64,000 nt of DNA from Osedax fenrisi. Taxonomy: Eukaryota; Annelida; Polychaeta; Sabellida; Siboglinidae. The stretch covers positions 90,550,223 through 90,614,222 of the forward strand of contig OZ025241.1 of assembly GCA_964019155.1 (NCBI GenBank). Reading direction: 5' to 3'. Below, in pieces: positions 12,235 through 24,529 of the stretch. A model generated the notes under the pieces. It saw only the letters and a list, made by a program, of their open reading frames with translations. It was not told where the DNA came from and searched no databases. Position 1 is the first letter of the stretch, and every line of letters starts with the position of its first letter. The translations under genes were made by a program, and so were the position numbers.

Positions 12235-12425
12235 TAGATCTAAATGTTAGTTTTTATTTTATATAACTACAACAAAGTTTATTATAAATATATATTAATT
12301 CATACAGACTCAACTACTGATGAATAAACAACATACACGTCTAGAGTGAAAAAGAGATTGCGAAAGTTATAAGAAACATATTCTATACCATTAGAATATT
12401 TGAATAAATATAATCAGATATAAAT
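12235..12425. repeat. Dispersed repeat R1, copy 1
   Basis: About 190 bp, starting TAGATCTAAATGTTAGTTT and including ATTCATACAGACTCAA and CGTCTAGAGTGAAAAAGAGA. It is similar in the same orientation to 26221-26420, just after the KAT14 stop codon. No open frame. Confidence 0.85.
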
Positions 12426-12781
12426 CTGAAACATTTATTATTGATAAATTATATTATGAACAATTAATAATACAACACAAAAATAAAGAATATAAAACCA
12501 TTTAGAGTTACAGTTGAAATAGGTTAAAAATAAATGTTAAAAATCAAAATATCTGACATATTCTTTCCTGATTTTAATATTGTGAATACATAAAGTTTAT
12601 GTCATGATCATTGTTAGCGTACATATTACGCTAAAAGTAATGCATATTAATATAGTCTAATTTATAATTTAATAATCCTTACTTGTAAAAGTAATATATT
12701 ATTAATTATATATTATAATTCAAACACGTTATACAGGTAAACAATACTAATATAAAACTCATTTGTGTAAATAGTATGTAC

Positions 12782-12960
12782 TAGTGATGTAAATGATGCT
12801 CACATATAAAGCATGATGCAGTCTCAGTTACCTAAAGTCTCAACTCGGCTCTGGCTCGTTTAGTTAGAGTCTCGGCTCGGGCTCGTTTTTTTCCGAAAAT
12901 GAAAGTCTCAGCTCGGCATCAATAACCAAAAGTCTCCGCTCTGCATCATTAACATCCCTA
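12782..12960. mobile_element. 179 bp hAT MITE with perfect 8 bp target duplication
   Basis: Ends TAGTGATGTAAATGATGC and, inverted, TAGGGATGTTAATGATGC match at 16 of 18. The 8-mer GTATGTAC flanks both sides exactly (12774-12781 and 12961-12968). The inside has repeated AGTCTC and CGGCTC words and is much more GC-rich than the surroundings. Confidence 0.93.
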
Positions 12961-12968
12961 GTATGTAC

Positions 12969-14540
12969 TAGTATTGTATATATATATAAGCAGTGCTAGC
13001 CATAACAAATAGTTTTCTATTTCCTTCTTATAATATCTGTATAATAATAAAATAAACTAAACTTAATAAGCCAATAACTTATTTATTGGTAATAACTAAC
13101 TGATAATAACTAACTTATTGCATCCAAGATAACTGTTATTAATCATTGTCAATATTTATGAGATAAATATATGTGAAAAATATACAGGTGAAATTAATTT
13201 TATTATTTATAAAAAGTATTTTATAACATTTTATAATAGTAGTTATATATAGTAAGTAATAACAATACAATAGAATAGATAAGCTCGATATGGAGAGATT
13301 CAAAGTCTGTTTTATTCAAAAAAATATATAATAAATCACATATTATACTGGGATTTATTAAAAGTGTAATTAGATCTAGAATATAAACTTATTTAACCCC
13401 ATACTATGCATATTATTATACTAATAGATATACAATTATTTTACTAAGTCAAAATCATTAAATAATATATATTAATATATCTCATATATAAATAAGTATA
13501 ACCTAATGATATTATATTCAACTTGATACTGGTTATATAATTTAAATATAAAAATAATAAGCATACAATAAATAAATACAAATGATATTATCCTTATGGA
13601 TATTATTATTACTTATTATTTATTAATATTTAATTTTATTAAATATAGTATATTCTATAAATTGTTAAATTAAAATATAACTATATATATATATATATAT
13701 ATTAGATAGGATGTACTAAAACCCAGTTGTAATTTTATAATACTTATTTATATATAATTTATTATAATCAATGAGTGATATTAAATGTTCAAAATAGTAA
13801 TGTGTTTATAGTAATGTTGTTTATTTGCATTATGTAATTAATTATTTAGATATCATAAAGTCGATAATCTTTTTATAATATCATAGTGCAAATTTATATT
13901 TTCCCCACAAATTTGTCTCCTTTAGTTACTAAATAGAATAGCAATCAACACATTATCATGTAACACACCTGTGTCTGAACAGTCTAATTACATCATACAT
14001 ACCACACACACCCATATTACCTAACACATATTATTTATGTTAACATTCTAAATAATATAATGTGTATTACATTATATTACAATTTAGACATAATTATTAA
14101 AATCATTAATTTAAAAATATATTTGTGCATTGAATTAAAATTCAAATATGTACACCTGGGCTATGTCACAATAGAATATGTTACATTGTAAAATAAATGT
14201 AACCATAAACCGCCAATATCCTTTCTTTGCTTGTATTATAGGTTAGCTTGGATTTATTCTAAAACTTATTAAAAATATCTTTATTTTTCTTTTTGAAAAA
14301 ATGTACAATTTTGAATATATGTGAAATTAATAAAGACCTAAAATAATAAATTAATTTAGAGCAATGGTTAAGATAGGAATTTTTTTTAAACTAAAATAAC
14401 GATAACTTCTAAAATAAATAAGACTAATTGTGTGTATGTCTTATTAATTATATTTAGATTTTAAAATATATATATTATATTATTATTATCAGATTTAGGT
14501 TTGCACCAGGGTTTTTGTAGAAGCTAAAGCTTATCGAGAC
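12969..14540. other. AT-rich DNA; contains dispersed repeat R2 copy 1
   Basis: No gene seen. About 13285-13630 matches 28880-29180 in the same orientation (shared words TATTATACTGGGATTTATT and GTAATTAGATCTAGAATA). An (AT)n tract lies at 13682-13701. Confidence 0.75.
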
Positions 14541-15455
14541 AATTACCCTTAATCTTAAAGCAAGTTCAAAAAAAAACTAAATAAATAAAATATTATAAAA
14601 TATTAGATGACTTCCTGTTTACATAGATACAATACAATGAATAAAATAGAAAAATAATATAAATTGTTTGAACTTGCCATAAAATTATGTAATCATCATT
14701 TAATTATTTATAAATAAATAACTAAAATAAATAATAAGTACTATAAAATAATACACTAAACAAAAATATAGATGTATTAGTATAAAAGAAGAAAAAAATG
14801 AAGTAAAATGAAGTAAAACTGAATAAAACTGAATAAAACATAACAAAAAGAATATCTAGAAAGGTGGTAAGAAATGTATGTAACATTTTTTTTTTTTTTT
14901 TCAGTAAATAAGTTTTAGGAATTTTTTTGTAATACTTTATAATAATGTAAAGAATGTAAAATATTTGTTCAAACTGAAATGTTAGTTTAATTACTAATTT
15001 TTATATAAGTGTCAATAAAGAGAAATAAAACAAAGAAGTATAATCAAGTATATAAGAAAAAAGATTCAATACAAAATGTTTATGTAATTAAAAATAAAGT
15101 CAAATAATATTATTAGTCAGAGGGAAATAAAAAATACTAAAGAAAATACTAAAGAAAAAAGAAATACCTAACAGTTTTTTTTAATTTTATTATTTTTATA
15201 TAAACGTCAATTAAAAAGAAAGAAAACATGAAAGTAAATTCAAATATAAAATGCAAAAATTCAGTAAAATAATATTATTAATGTCGGGGAAATAAAATAT
15301 TGTAAAGTAAAACACTCAAAAGTATTAATTTTTTTTTAATTTTTACATAAACGTCAATAAATTAAAATAAGAATAAAATGTGGATCTTAGTATATAATAC
15401 AATATTAGATAAAATACATGATAAAAGATATAAAATTAGAAAAATGAGATTTAGA

Positions 15456-18400
15456 TTATAAGTATACTGAGTAAGAAGATAACAAATGTGTATACATACG
15501 TTTCCTGAATAATTTATAATTTGAAATATTTTTTAAAATATTATCAAGCTTATTCCAGGTAATTGGTCCAATGTATATTAATGTTCTTCTGCATAGTTCT
15601 TTTTTGAAATTAATAATTGAGAAATTATTTATGCTCCTAGTGTTGTGAGATGATGAAGTTACAGAAAAAAATGCATTTGTTATAACAGGATGAAGATCAT
15701 TGAAAATTTTAAACATAAATTCACATGTACTTATATATGTAATTTCATTTATTTTTAATAAAGAATTATCAATAAATAGTCCATTAGTATGATGTAAAAA
15801 ATGTTTTTTACATATAATTCTTATCATTCGCTTTTGAAGAATATATATGCATGATACATTAGATTTATATGTATTTCCCCAAAATATGTTACAATACTTT
15901 ATATGAGGCAAGAATATGGAATTATATATATGAAGTAATGCTTTTTTATTTATAAATTTGGAAATAATGTTGGTAATCCATATGATTTTTTTTAGTTTTG
16001 ATTTTAAAAACAAGATATGTTGTTTCCAGTTTAATATATCGTCTATAATTACGCCTAAAAATTTATAAAATGTAACTCTTTCAATATTTCTGTTATTTAA
16101 ATTTATATTTATAATAGTTCTTGAATTAATAGACATAAAGCAAGTTTTATTTAAATTTAATGATAACCTATTATATATTAACCATTTATTAATATTTTTT
16201 AATTCAGTTTGACAAATATAATTAAGTAATTCGGCTGATGTATTTTCAAAATATAAAGTAGTATCATCTGCGAACATGGTAAACTTACATAAAGAAGATG
16301 ATTTTGTAATATCATTAATATAAATTAAAAATAAAATGGGTCCTAGGATGGTGCCTTGGGGTACACCCGTTATGACTTTTAGTTTATCTGAAATTACATC
16401 ATTATATATACACTGTTGATATCTATTTGTTAAATAGCTCATTATCCAGTTAAGTGCAATGCCTCGTACTCCAATATTTTTTAATTTAAAAAGTAATATG
16501 CTGTGATTAACTGTGTCAAATGCTTTTTTTAAATCAATAAAGATTATAGCGCCAACATTGTTATTATTAAAACAGGTACTGATTTGTGACTGGAGGTTAA
16601 ATATTGCATGTGATGTACTGTATCCTTTCCTAAAACCAAATTGAGAAGGAGATAATATATTAAAAGATGATAAAAAACTATAAAAGCGAGAATAACATAT
16701 TTTTTCTAAAATCTTTGCGAATTGACAGGTGAGAGAAATTGGACGATAGTTATTAAAAAATGTATCATCACCAGTTTTGTGTAAAGGGATAATATTTGCT
16801 AATTTTAAGAAATCCGGTACAACGCCTGATTCAAAAGATAAATTTACAAGAAAAACAAATGGATAAACCAATACAGGAAAAATACATTTAAGTAACTGCA
16901 TGGATATGCCATAATGATCTCTTGATTTTTTTGGTTTGAATTAATTTAATACTTTAATAATTTCCTCTGAACTTACTGGTGTTAAAAAAAAACTATGTAT
17001 ATTAGGTTCAGGTAAAAAGAATTTAAAGTCATCATCATTACAATTATTTATATTATTATCTAAATTAGAACCAATGTCTCTAAAAAAAGAATTAAATTCA
17101 TTAGCAATTTGTTTAGAATCAACAATATTCACATTATTTACATTAAAATTGTCAGGTAGTTGTTTGAATTTTTTTTTAACATTAAGTAAATTATTTAGTA
17201 CATTCCATGTATTTTTTGTATCAGAGCAATTTTTTAACAGATTTGAATAATACTTTTTCTTAGCTTCTCGAACTAAAGATGTTGTATTATTTTTAAAAAT
17301 TTTGTAAATAAATAAGTCATTTTCAGATTTAGATATTTTATATTTTTTATATAATATCTGTTTTTTTCTACAAGCCTTTTTAAGATCTCGAGTATTCCAT
17401 GGAATGAGTTTATTTTTGTGGGAGGCTTTATTAATTTTTGGACAGTATCTATCAAAATTTAAGATAAAGTATTCCAAGAATAAATTCCAAGATTTTTCTG
17501 TATCGTTAGTTTTTATGAATTCCCAGTTTGTTTTTTTTTAAATTTCAAACAGATTAAACATGGTTCTATCATTAATTTGATTTTGTTTGATTTTAGTAGA
17601 TTTAACTTTATCTTGAGGTTTGGTAGACAATTGTAAATTTAAAAAAATTGGAAAATGGTCAGATATATCTGAAATAATTATTCCTGAAAATCTTTTCATA
17701 TTAAGATTAAAATTTGTAAATATATTATCAATTATAGATGAAGAATTATGTTTAGTGTCGATTCTAGTTGGACGATTAATTAGATGGGAACAACCTAGTG
17801 AAATCATCGTATCAAAAAAGGTATTAGCCACTTTATTTGTATTTATATGCACTAGATCAATATTAAAGTCACCACAGATAATCATTTTTTTATCATTACT
17901 AACATGTTGCTGAAAATTATTTATCAAGAAATCAATAAATGTAGAGTGAGCTATTTTTTCTAAAGTAGGAGGAAAATATATTGTACTGAAAATAATGTTT
18001 TTTGATTTTTCAAAAATAATTTCAATTGATATGTTGTCATAATAGTTATTTGATATGGTAGATAGAATATTAAATTGATAATGTTCACGTATATAGATTA
18101 AAACACCACCTCCATTTTTATGTTTACGATTTGAACATATATGGTTATAACCAGGAATATTAAAAATGAAAATATTATTATCACTCAACCATGTTTCAGT
18201 AATTGAAACTATATCAAAATGATCATCAAACGTATTCAAAAACATAATTAATTTATCAAAATTTTTTTTTAAACTCCTAATATTGATGTTAATAATATTA
18301 AAATTAAATAAATTATTTTTATTAGAATTCAACTTCCATTCATTTGAGGTGTAATAATTGGATTCATTGAGAAAATTAAAATTACAATTTGAGAAATTAT

Positions 18401-18491
18401 TATTATTAAAACTATCATTATTGGAACTAAAATTGTTAATTTGATCAACATTAAATTGCGGATAGATTTCATTCAAGTTCATATAGTACAA
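15456..18491 (-). pseudogene. LINE ORF2: APE endonuclease plus reverse transcriptase, two in-frame stops
   Basis: A single minus-strand frame runs about 1011 codons from the ATG at 18491, interrupted only by TAA at 17538-17540 and TAA at 16941-16943. The start follows a short gap after ORF1. Codons 1-317 are the endonuclease: ININIRSLKKNFDKL, ITETWLS, GDFNIDL, RPTRID and SDHFPI. A linker with PWNTRDLKKACRKKQ follows. The reverse transcriptase has NNYRPISLTCQFAKILEKI, SQFGFRKGYST, FIDLKKAFDTVNH, GVPQGTILGPILFLIYIND, the catalytic FADD (16263-16274) and FLGVIIDDILNWKQH. The end has HNTRS and GPITWNKLDNI, usual in this superfamily. Function: nicks target DNA and copies element RNA. The stops would truncate it, so it is probably inactive, but recently so. 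The first stop adjoins a T9 run at 17531-17539, where a sequencing or slippage error is possible. Confidence 0.9.
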
Positions 18492-18645
18492 ATATTAAAA
18501 AGTTAAAATTGAATAAGATAATATAAAAGATTAAAGATATAGATAAAAAATATATGTAAATACCAATTATAATAAAATGTTAAAAATAGAATGTAATATG
18601 AAATTAGAACAAACGACAACGAAAAATAAATACAAAATAAAATAT

Positions 18646-19234
18646 TTATATATCAGAGAATTTATTTATATCTGTTATTTTTACTGGAGACGAATCTTCG
18701 TTTTTTATAATAAAAGTTATTCCATTTATAGTCCAACAATGTAATATCACTTTATCTTTTCGAAGTTGTCGAGCTTTGTAGAAAATATCAGAATTAAATT
18801 GTGTTAGATGTTCATTTATATATGTATCAGTGCCTTTTAATTTTTTAGAATTTTTAATAATTTCAAATTTAGTAGAGTTATGGTGTAGTTTGACTAAAAT
18901 TTTATTATGTTTATTCTTGTTGTTTTTTATGTATCTTAACAATGTCATACGGTTGTATAATTATATCTAATTTTTTCTTTGCAAATGTGATGAAAGATGG
19001 TGCTAGATTACGTTGAGTTAAATCAAAATTCAATTTAGGATCAGATATAATAATATTATTTTGTTTTGAAAATTGTTCAAGGTTATTAATTTTTTGTTCT
19101 AACTCAATAATTGTTTTATCTTTATTATTTACAACTGCAGTTAGTTCATCAACTTTATTTACTAATTCAGATACAACTGTACGCAGTTCTTGAATAGAGT
19201 TTTTTAATTCATTAATATCTTGTTTTTGCGTCAT
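18646..19234 (-). pseudogene. LINE ORF1 (coiled-coil RNA-binding protein), one frameshift
   Basis: The upstream part (19234 to about 18911) starts MTQKQDINELKNSIQELRTV and is a heptad-rich coiled coil for about 65 residues. The downstream part, in another frame from about 18948 to 18646, has LKGTDTYINEHLTQFNSD and ARQLRKDKVILHCWTING, the C-terminal domain seen in many LINE ORF1 proteins. The frames overlap around an A6 run near 18920-18930; one base gained or lost there explains the break. ORF1 proteins bind element RNA in the ribonucleoprotein. ORF2 starts 155 bp further on the same strand. Confidence 0.8.
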
Positions 19235-20367
19235 AATGTCACTGAAAATATATAAATATATATAATTATAAAATTAATCAATACAATACTTATCCTAAAA
19301 AGATAATGAAATATAATGAAATTTACATCTACATATAAACATATAAATATATATGCAACAAATTAAATAAATAATATAAATAGGCACATATATGAAATGT
19401 ATGATGTACAAAATATAAAATAGAAATAAATCTATTCAAGAAAATTGTATAGAATGTAAAATCATATATTGGAAATAATATTGTTATGTAATCAAATTTA
19501 AAATATAAACTTTAATGAACACAAAAAAAATGTATTTATTTAAATCATTATCAAAGTAAAATGAAATACACAGCAAATCAATTAAGTCTTTAATATCAAT
19601 AGTGAATGAAATTTATATATAATATAAATAAATATATTTATATAGTGAAAAAACTCAAGAAAAACTGTATTAGAATATGTATGTGACTAATGATAACCAT
19701 ATATATACATCAATATGTAATACCAAAATAAATAAATTATATATAATGTTTATTATTAATATATAATACCTAATAGATACATATATATATGAAATTAAAT
19801 TATTTACATCTATATATAATACTAACATAAATAAATTCTACAAATCATTTAAATTGTTTCTATATTACATACAATAAATATATATATGAAAATTCAATTC
19901 AATAGAAGATATATAAAATTATTTTAAATTAAATTATTTGCATCTATATATAATACTATAATAAATAAATTCTACAAATGATTTATTATTTCTATAATAC
20001 ATATAATAAATATATATGAAATTAAATTCAATAGAAGATATATAATAAATGTATATAAAACTAAAATGTACATAAAAAAGTATAAAGCAATTGAAGAAAA
20101 ACAAACAGAAAATCACTGATGCATGAAATATTATATAGAAAAATGTCAATACAAAATTAATAACTATAGAAAAAGCAATCAAATAAGGTGTAAATAAATA
20201 TATATCAATAAAATAAATATATTAATGTAAAGTTAATAAATTAAGTTTAAATAATATACGAATTATAAATATGTATTACTTATCTGAATAATGATATTAC
20301 TTGATTTTATAAGAGATAAAAATATACGTCTTATAATAAAATATATGTAAACAGGAAGTGAATAATA

Positions 20368-22004
20368 CTAATACTTAATATATATATATATATTAAGTTA
20401 TAGTATTAAATGATATTATAAGATGATGAGAATAATACCTACAAACAGTAATATTACAATAACAAAATTTCCAGTGACTAATTTTTACTTTCAGGTCATA
20501 CTTAATATATAAGATAAGATATTTATTATAAATAAGTTCTGAAATCAAAAGATAGATCAAAATTAATTTATTTTCAAAGATTTAAAATTAAGTTTAAAAA
20601 AAAACTAATATCAGTTTAAAAATATAATTATAAATATATTACTATGATTTTAATCTGTATTTTTATGGTTGTATGTATAAATGCTTATTTATGACACTTA
20701 TGGTTATTTTTATTCATCAAGCCATATATATTTTAAATAAATATATTAAATTTACTGATTTTGATATAATAACATTCTAAATAAAAAATATATTTATTTA
20801 AAATATACCTTGGGTAAACCTTTGATAATTTAATAGAATGTAAAAAAATGATGTCTACTAAAAGATGTTAATTTTGGTTATTGAGCGAGGAATAATTGGT
20901 TATTTACTATGTAGATAATATGTATACCTAACTAAGTAGGTACTTTTAATCTGGTATAATCTAATCATAAATTGGATCTAGTAATTGTACTGAAAAAATA
21001 ATAAAATATTTCTGTTAGCATGATTTTATAATAAAATTCTATCTATAACAAATTTTATAGCAAAATGTAATCTATAAAGTTTATAGTTTTATTTTTAAAA
21101 ATATCTGAAATATAACCTATAGGTTGAATTGTATTTTGTGGGTGATACATAAGAATATCATTGAAAATACTGCTATTTATTATATATATAAGCTTCTAAA
21201 ATTGTATATATTAAAATATTTATATTTTAAATTAAAATTCTTGATAGCATACATGATATAATGAAATAATATTATCATTATGAATATTTATAATTATTGA
21301 TAAAATATGTACAATACAATAGAATATAATGTAATAACATATTATCAGTACCATATATTTTTTACAATACTTTACATGCAATACCTTTTTCAGTACGTTT
21401 ATTTAGATGAAGCATAGTGTAGAATATGTCCTGTCAGGAGTTTCCATAGATAAATAAAGAAATAATGTAAAAATAAAATTCTTTCGATTCATTACGGCTA
21501 TAACTTTTATAGAATAACGACACCTATATCAGCATACTTATTATCTTTGATATGCTTTTAAAATGGAATAAAAGAATGTAAATCATATTATTTCGATCAA
21601 ATTATTCAATTATTAAAATATTATTTTTGTTTACAATGTTTATAATGCATATTTTATATAATTATTTTTGTATGGTATCGTTTTACATAGTAAACATTTA
21701 AAATACATTTTAAAGATAATGAAATACATTTTATTTTATTTCAATATAATAATTTTTTGATAAAAATGAAAATTCCCTCAATGAGAAATAAAAAATGTCA
21801 TTACATTATTAATACCATCATGTATATGTAATTGTTTTGAAAAATCAAAATGTTATATAACAGTTATATAAAGATTCATTTAATACAACATATACAAATA
21901 TCAATATTATATAAATATGCATGAAAGTTATGTGATAAATTATGATATAATCTAAATTTGCAAATAAGCAAATTCATTCTTCTCGACGTAATATTTATTA
22001 ATCA
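20368..22004. other. AT-rich DNA, no gene seen
   Basis: Low-complexity AT-rich sequence upstream of the first visible KAT14 exon. It is probably intron of that gene (inferred). I see no exon, tRNA or clear element here. Confidence 0.6.
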
Positions 22005-22141
22005 TCTTCCCATTCCATTTATCCTCCTCTAACGCATCATCTTCCTACTCCTACTCCTACTCCTCTTTCTCCATGAACTCATACTACTACTCCTCCTCCT
22101 CCTCCTCCTCCTCTAACTGATATCTTATCATGTATGAACAG

Positions 22142-22222
22142 ATCTCTGAAACCGTACATCTGGCGTAACTATGAAGTAGACTCTCCCAGGCTCCGTCTGC
22201 TACGAGCTCTCAATCGACAAGA
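22142..22222 (+). CDS. KAT14: KAT14 exon a
   Basis: Encodes SLKPYIWRNYEVDSPRLRLL and on to NRQ. A long TCC-rich pyrimidine tract and CTAACTGAT branch-like site precede the AG at 22140-22141. The donor is GTTAGT, the same hexamer as at exon c. It ends in phase 2. Confidence 0.8.
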
Positions 22223-24476
22223 GTTAGTAGCAGTCAATCAAATAGTACCTTATATGGCATGTATTATCAAATAGTACCTTATATGGCATGTATTATCAAA
22301 TAGTACCTTATTACCTACTAACTAAATCCATAAGAACTGCTGCACCTCATACAAGCACCCCTACTACATCTCACCCACACCACCTATACTACACCACACA
22401 TTACTCTACACCTACCCCTACACCACTACCACTATACAGCCCAGATATGCACCACCCTATAGACTACCGCTACATAAGAATTCAGCACATCTCTACCATC
22501 AATCATCTGTGTGAAGAGTTCTTCTGGAAGGGAATAGATAGTTTGTAATCCATGCGCCCTTGCCCTATTTATAATCTACGCTCCCTTCACCTATATTATT
22601 TACTCTGATTTGAAAACTTCATTCTGAAATATTTCACTAAACTGAACGATGTATCTATAAGATAATAATCTACGAGAATATTTGTTGTTCTAAGGAATTT
22701 CATTACTGCATATTCACCCGCTAGCATTAGTGTTAACTATACATTCTATCCTTTCTCTCTTTCCCTCTCCCTTTCTCTCCCTCCCTTACTACCCTATCAT
22801 CTATCCCTCCCCTTCCACCATTCTAACATTGCTTTTATCTCCTTCCTTGCATAGCATGCTAACATTTCTACCCTCTCTCTCTCTATTTCCTCATCTTTAA
22901 CCCCCTCCCACCATACATACATTTCTACCCTCTCTCTCCCTAAACCCAAACCCAACCTCCCCTTCCACCATAATAACATCGCTGTTCTCATATATCACAG
23001 CCTCAGAAGTACTAGACTACCTGATTTCAGTATTGTCGCCTTGTACAAGTTAGTCTACGCGATACCATACCTCATAGCTAATCTCTGCTCATCTTTAATA
23101 TCCCTCTACGTTGTGTTGCACACTAAGTTATGCAATATCGTGAATACGCTGATGCTTTACTAGATAATTAGCTATTCAAAAGTCTGCGACCACTCATTCA
23201 TAATAAACATCTATAAATAACCGATGACTCATCATCACCACCTCCAGGAAGTTAGTCATAGGTTTCGCGTTCGCCGTGCCCGGTAACGGGATGGACCCCG
23301 CCTATATTCCGTTCATGTTGACGCACCCTGATTGGTTGAGGTGTGGGATAGCTAACTTCATGCTGTACCACATCATTCAGATTACTACGGATACCGGTAT
23401 TTTGTCCACCACTCCATCTTCCCCTTCCCTATCTCTCTTACTCTCCCTCTAATATAATTAGAACTAGAGAGACCTCTCATATCAAACAACTAATCATTAT
23501 TTTTAATCACATACAATCGACAGTATCTAAATATATTTAAATCTATATTAGATATAATATTATATATAAAAATTCTCGTACAAAATATATTTCAATGATA
23601 GAATTAACATCCCGAGATAGATCTAAAATCATAATTATATGCCTATTTTGCATTGTTGATGCATTGAATAATAACACTATATGAAGCCCTATTAAATTTT
23701 AGACTGCGGTAGACATTTTCCCATCGCTTGACATCTTCATTAGAGGCATTAGACGAGTAAGGGTACTGCGATGATTCACATTGTGTTTATAATAATATAT
23801 ATATATATAATTGATAACTATATATTGTCAGTGATGGGCACCGATCCTTTTTTCCTGGATCGCCGATCCTCTATTTATTCTCTTATGCGATCCTTTTCCT
23901 GATCCCGTCCTCACTTCGTAATCCGATCCTTTCCCGATTCCGATCCGGATCCCGATCACGATCACGATATTATTTATATATTTAATTAATACGATATTAT
24001 TTCATATTTCGAAACAATATATATGTAGTTATAATAAGTAATATCAATTTTAAACAAACCTACCTATGTAATATAAATTATTAATAATTGTAAATAATAT
24101 TTATTATTAATATATTTTATTATATTTCAATAATAATTCAATTGAATTAAATGCATATAATATAGATTATATGATATACTTATATATCTACTCATTGTAC
24201 GTTGAGTCAAAGTCGGTGGTTTATTATATGATATCAATTGATAAATTCTATTAGGATTTTAATTTGGTTTTGATTTTGTCATAACAATTTTTATTTAAAT
24301 ACTAGGTTAAACTAGTCTTGTAATACCTTAGAAAACATTACAAAATAATGATCGATACAATATCATATCAAGATAATAATAAAATACTAAAATGTTTTTA
24401 ATATTCTTATAAATGAATATATACAAAGATTTTTCTAAGGTTCGCAAAATCTTCGCAAAATCTTTGGTATATAGAT

Positions 24477-24529
<53 letters not shown>

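Larger units (their letters stand above)
14540..20367 (-). mobile_element. Non-LTR retrotransposon (LINE), nearly full length
   Basis: The element contains ORF1 and an APE-endonuclease plus reverse transcriptase ORF2, both on the minus strand. The downstream (15456 and lower) DNA holds three loose copies of a unit with poly-T and GTCAATAAA, and the upstream (19770-20050) DNA holds two copies of a roughly 130 bp unit. The exact ends are not determined; the limits given are those of a 15 bp inverted repeat (ACTTCCTGTTTACAT at about 14613 and its complement near 20346) and may be too wide. Order and motifs fit the jockey superfamily (CR1/Daphne/Crack-like); the clade is inferred, not tested. Confidence 0.75.

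Noticed and set aside
15456..18491. Alternative genetic code reading TAA as sense
   Set aside because: H1, all H2A, H3 and H4 end at TAA in the expected place, so TAA is a stop; the LINE stops are mutations or errors.
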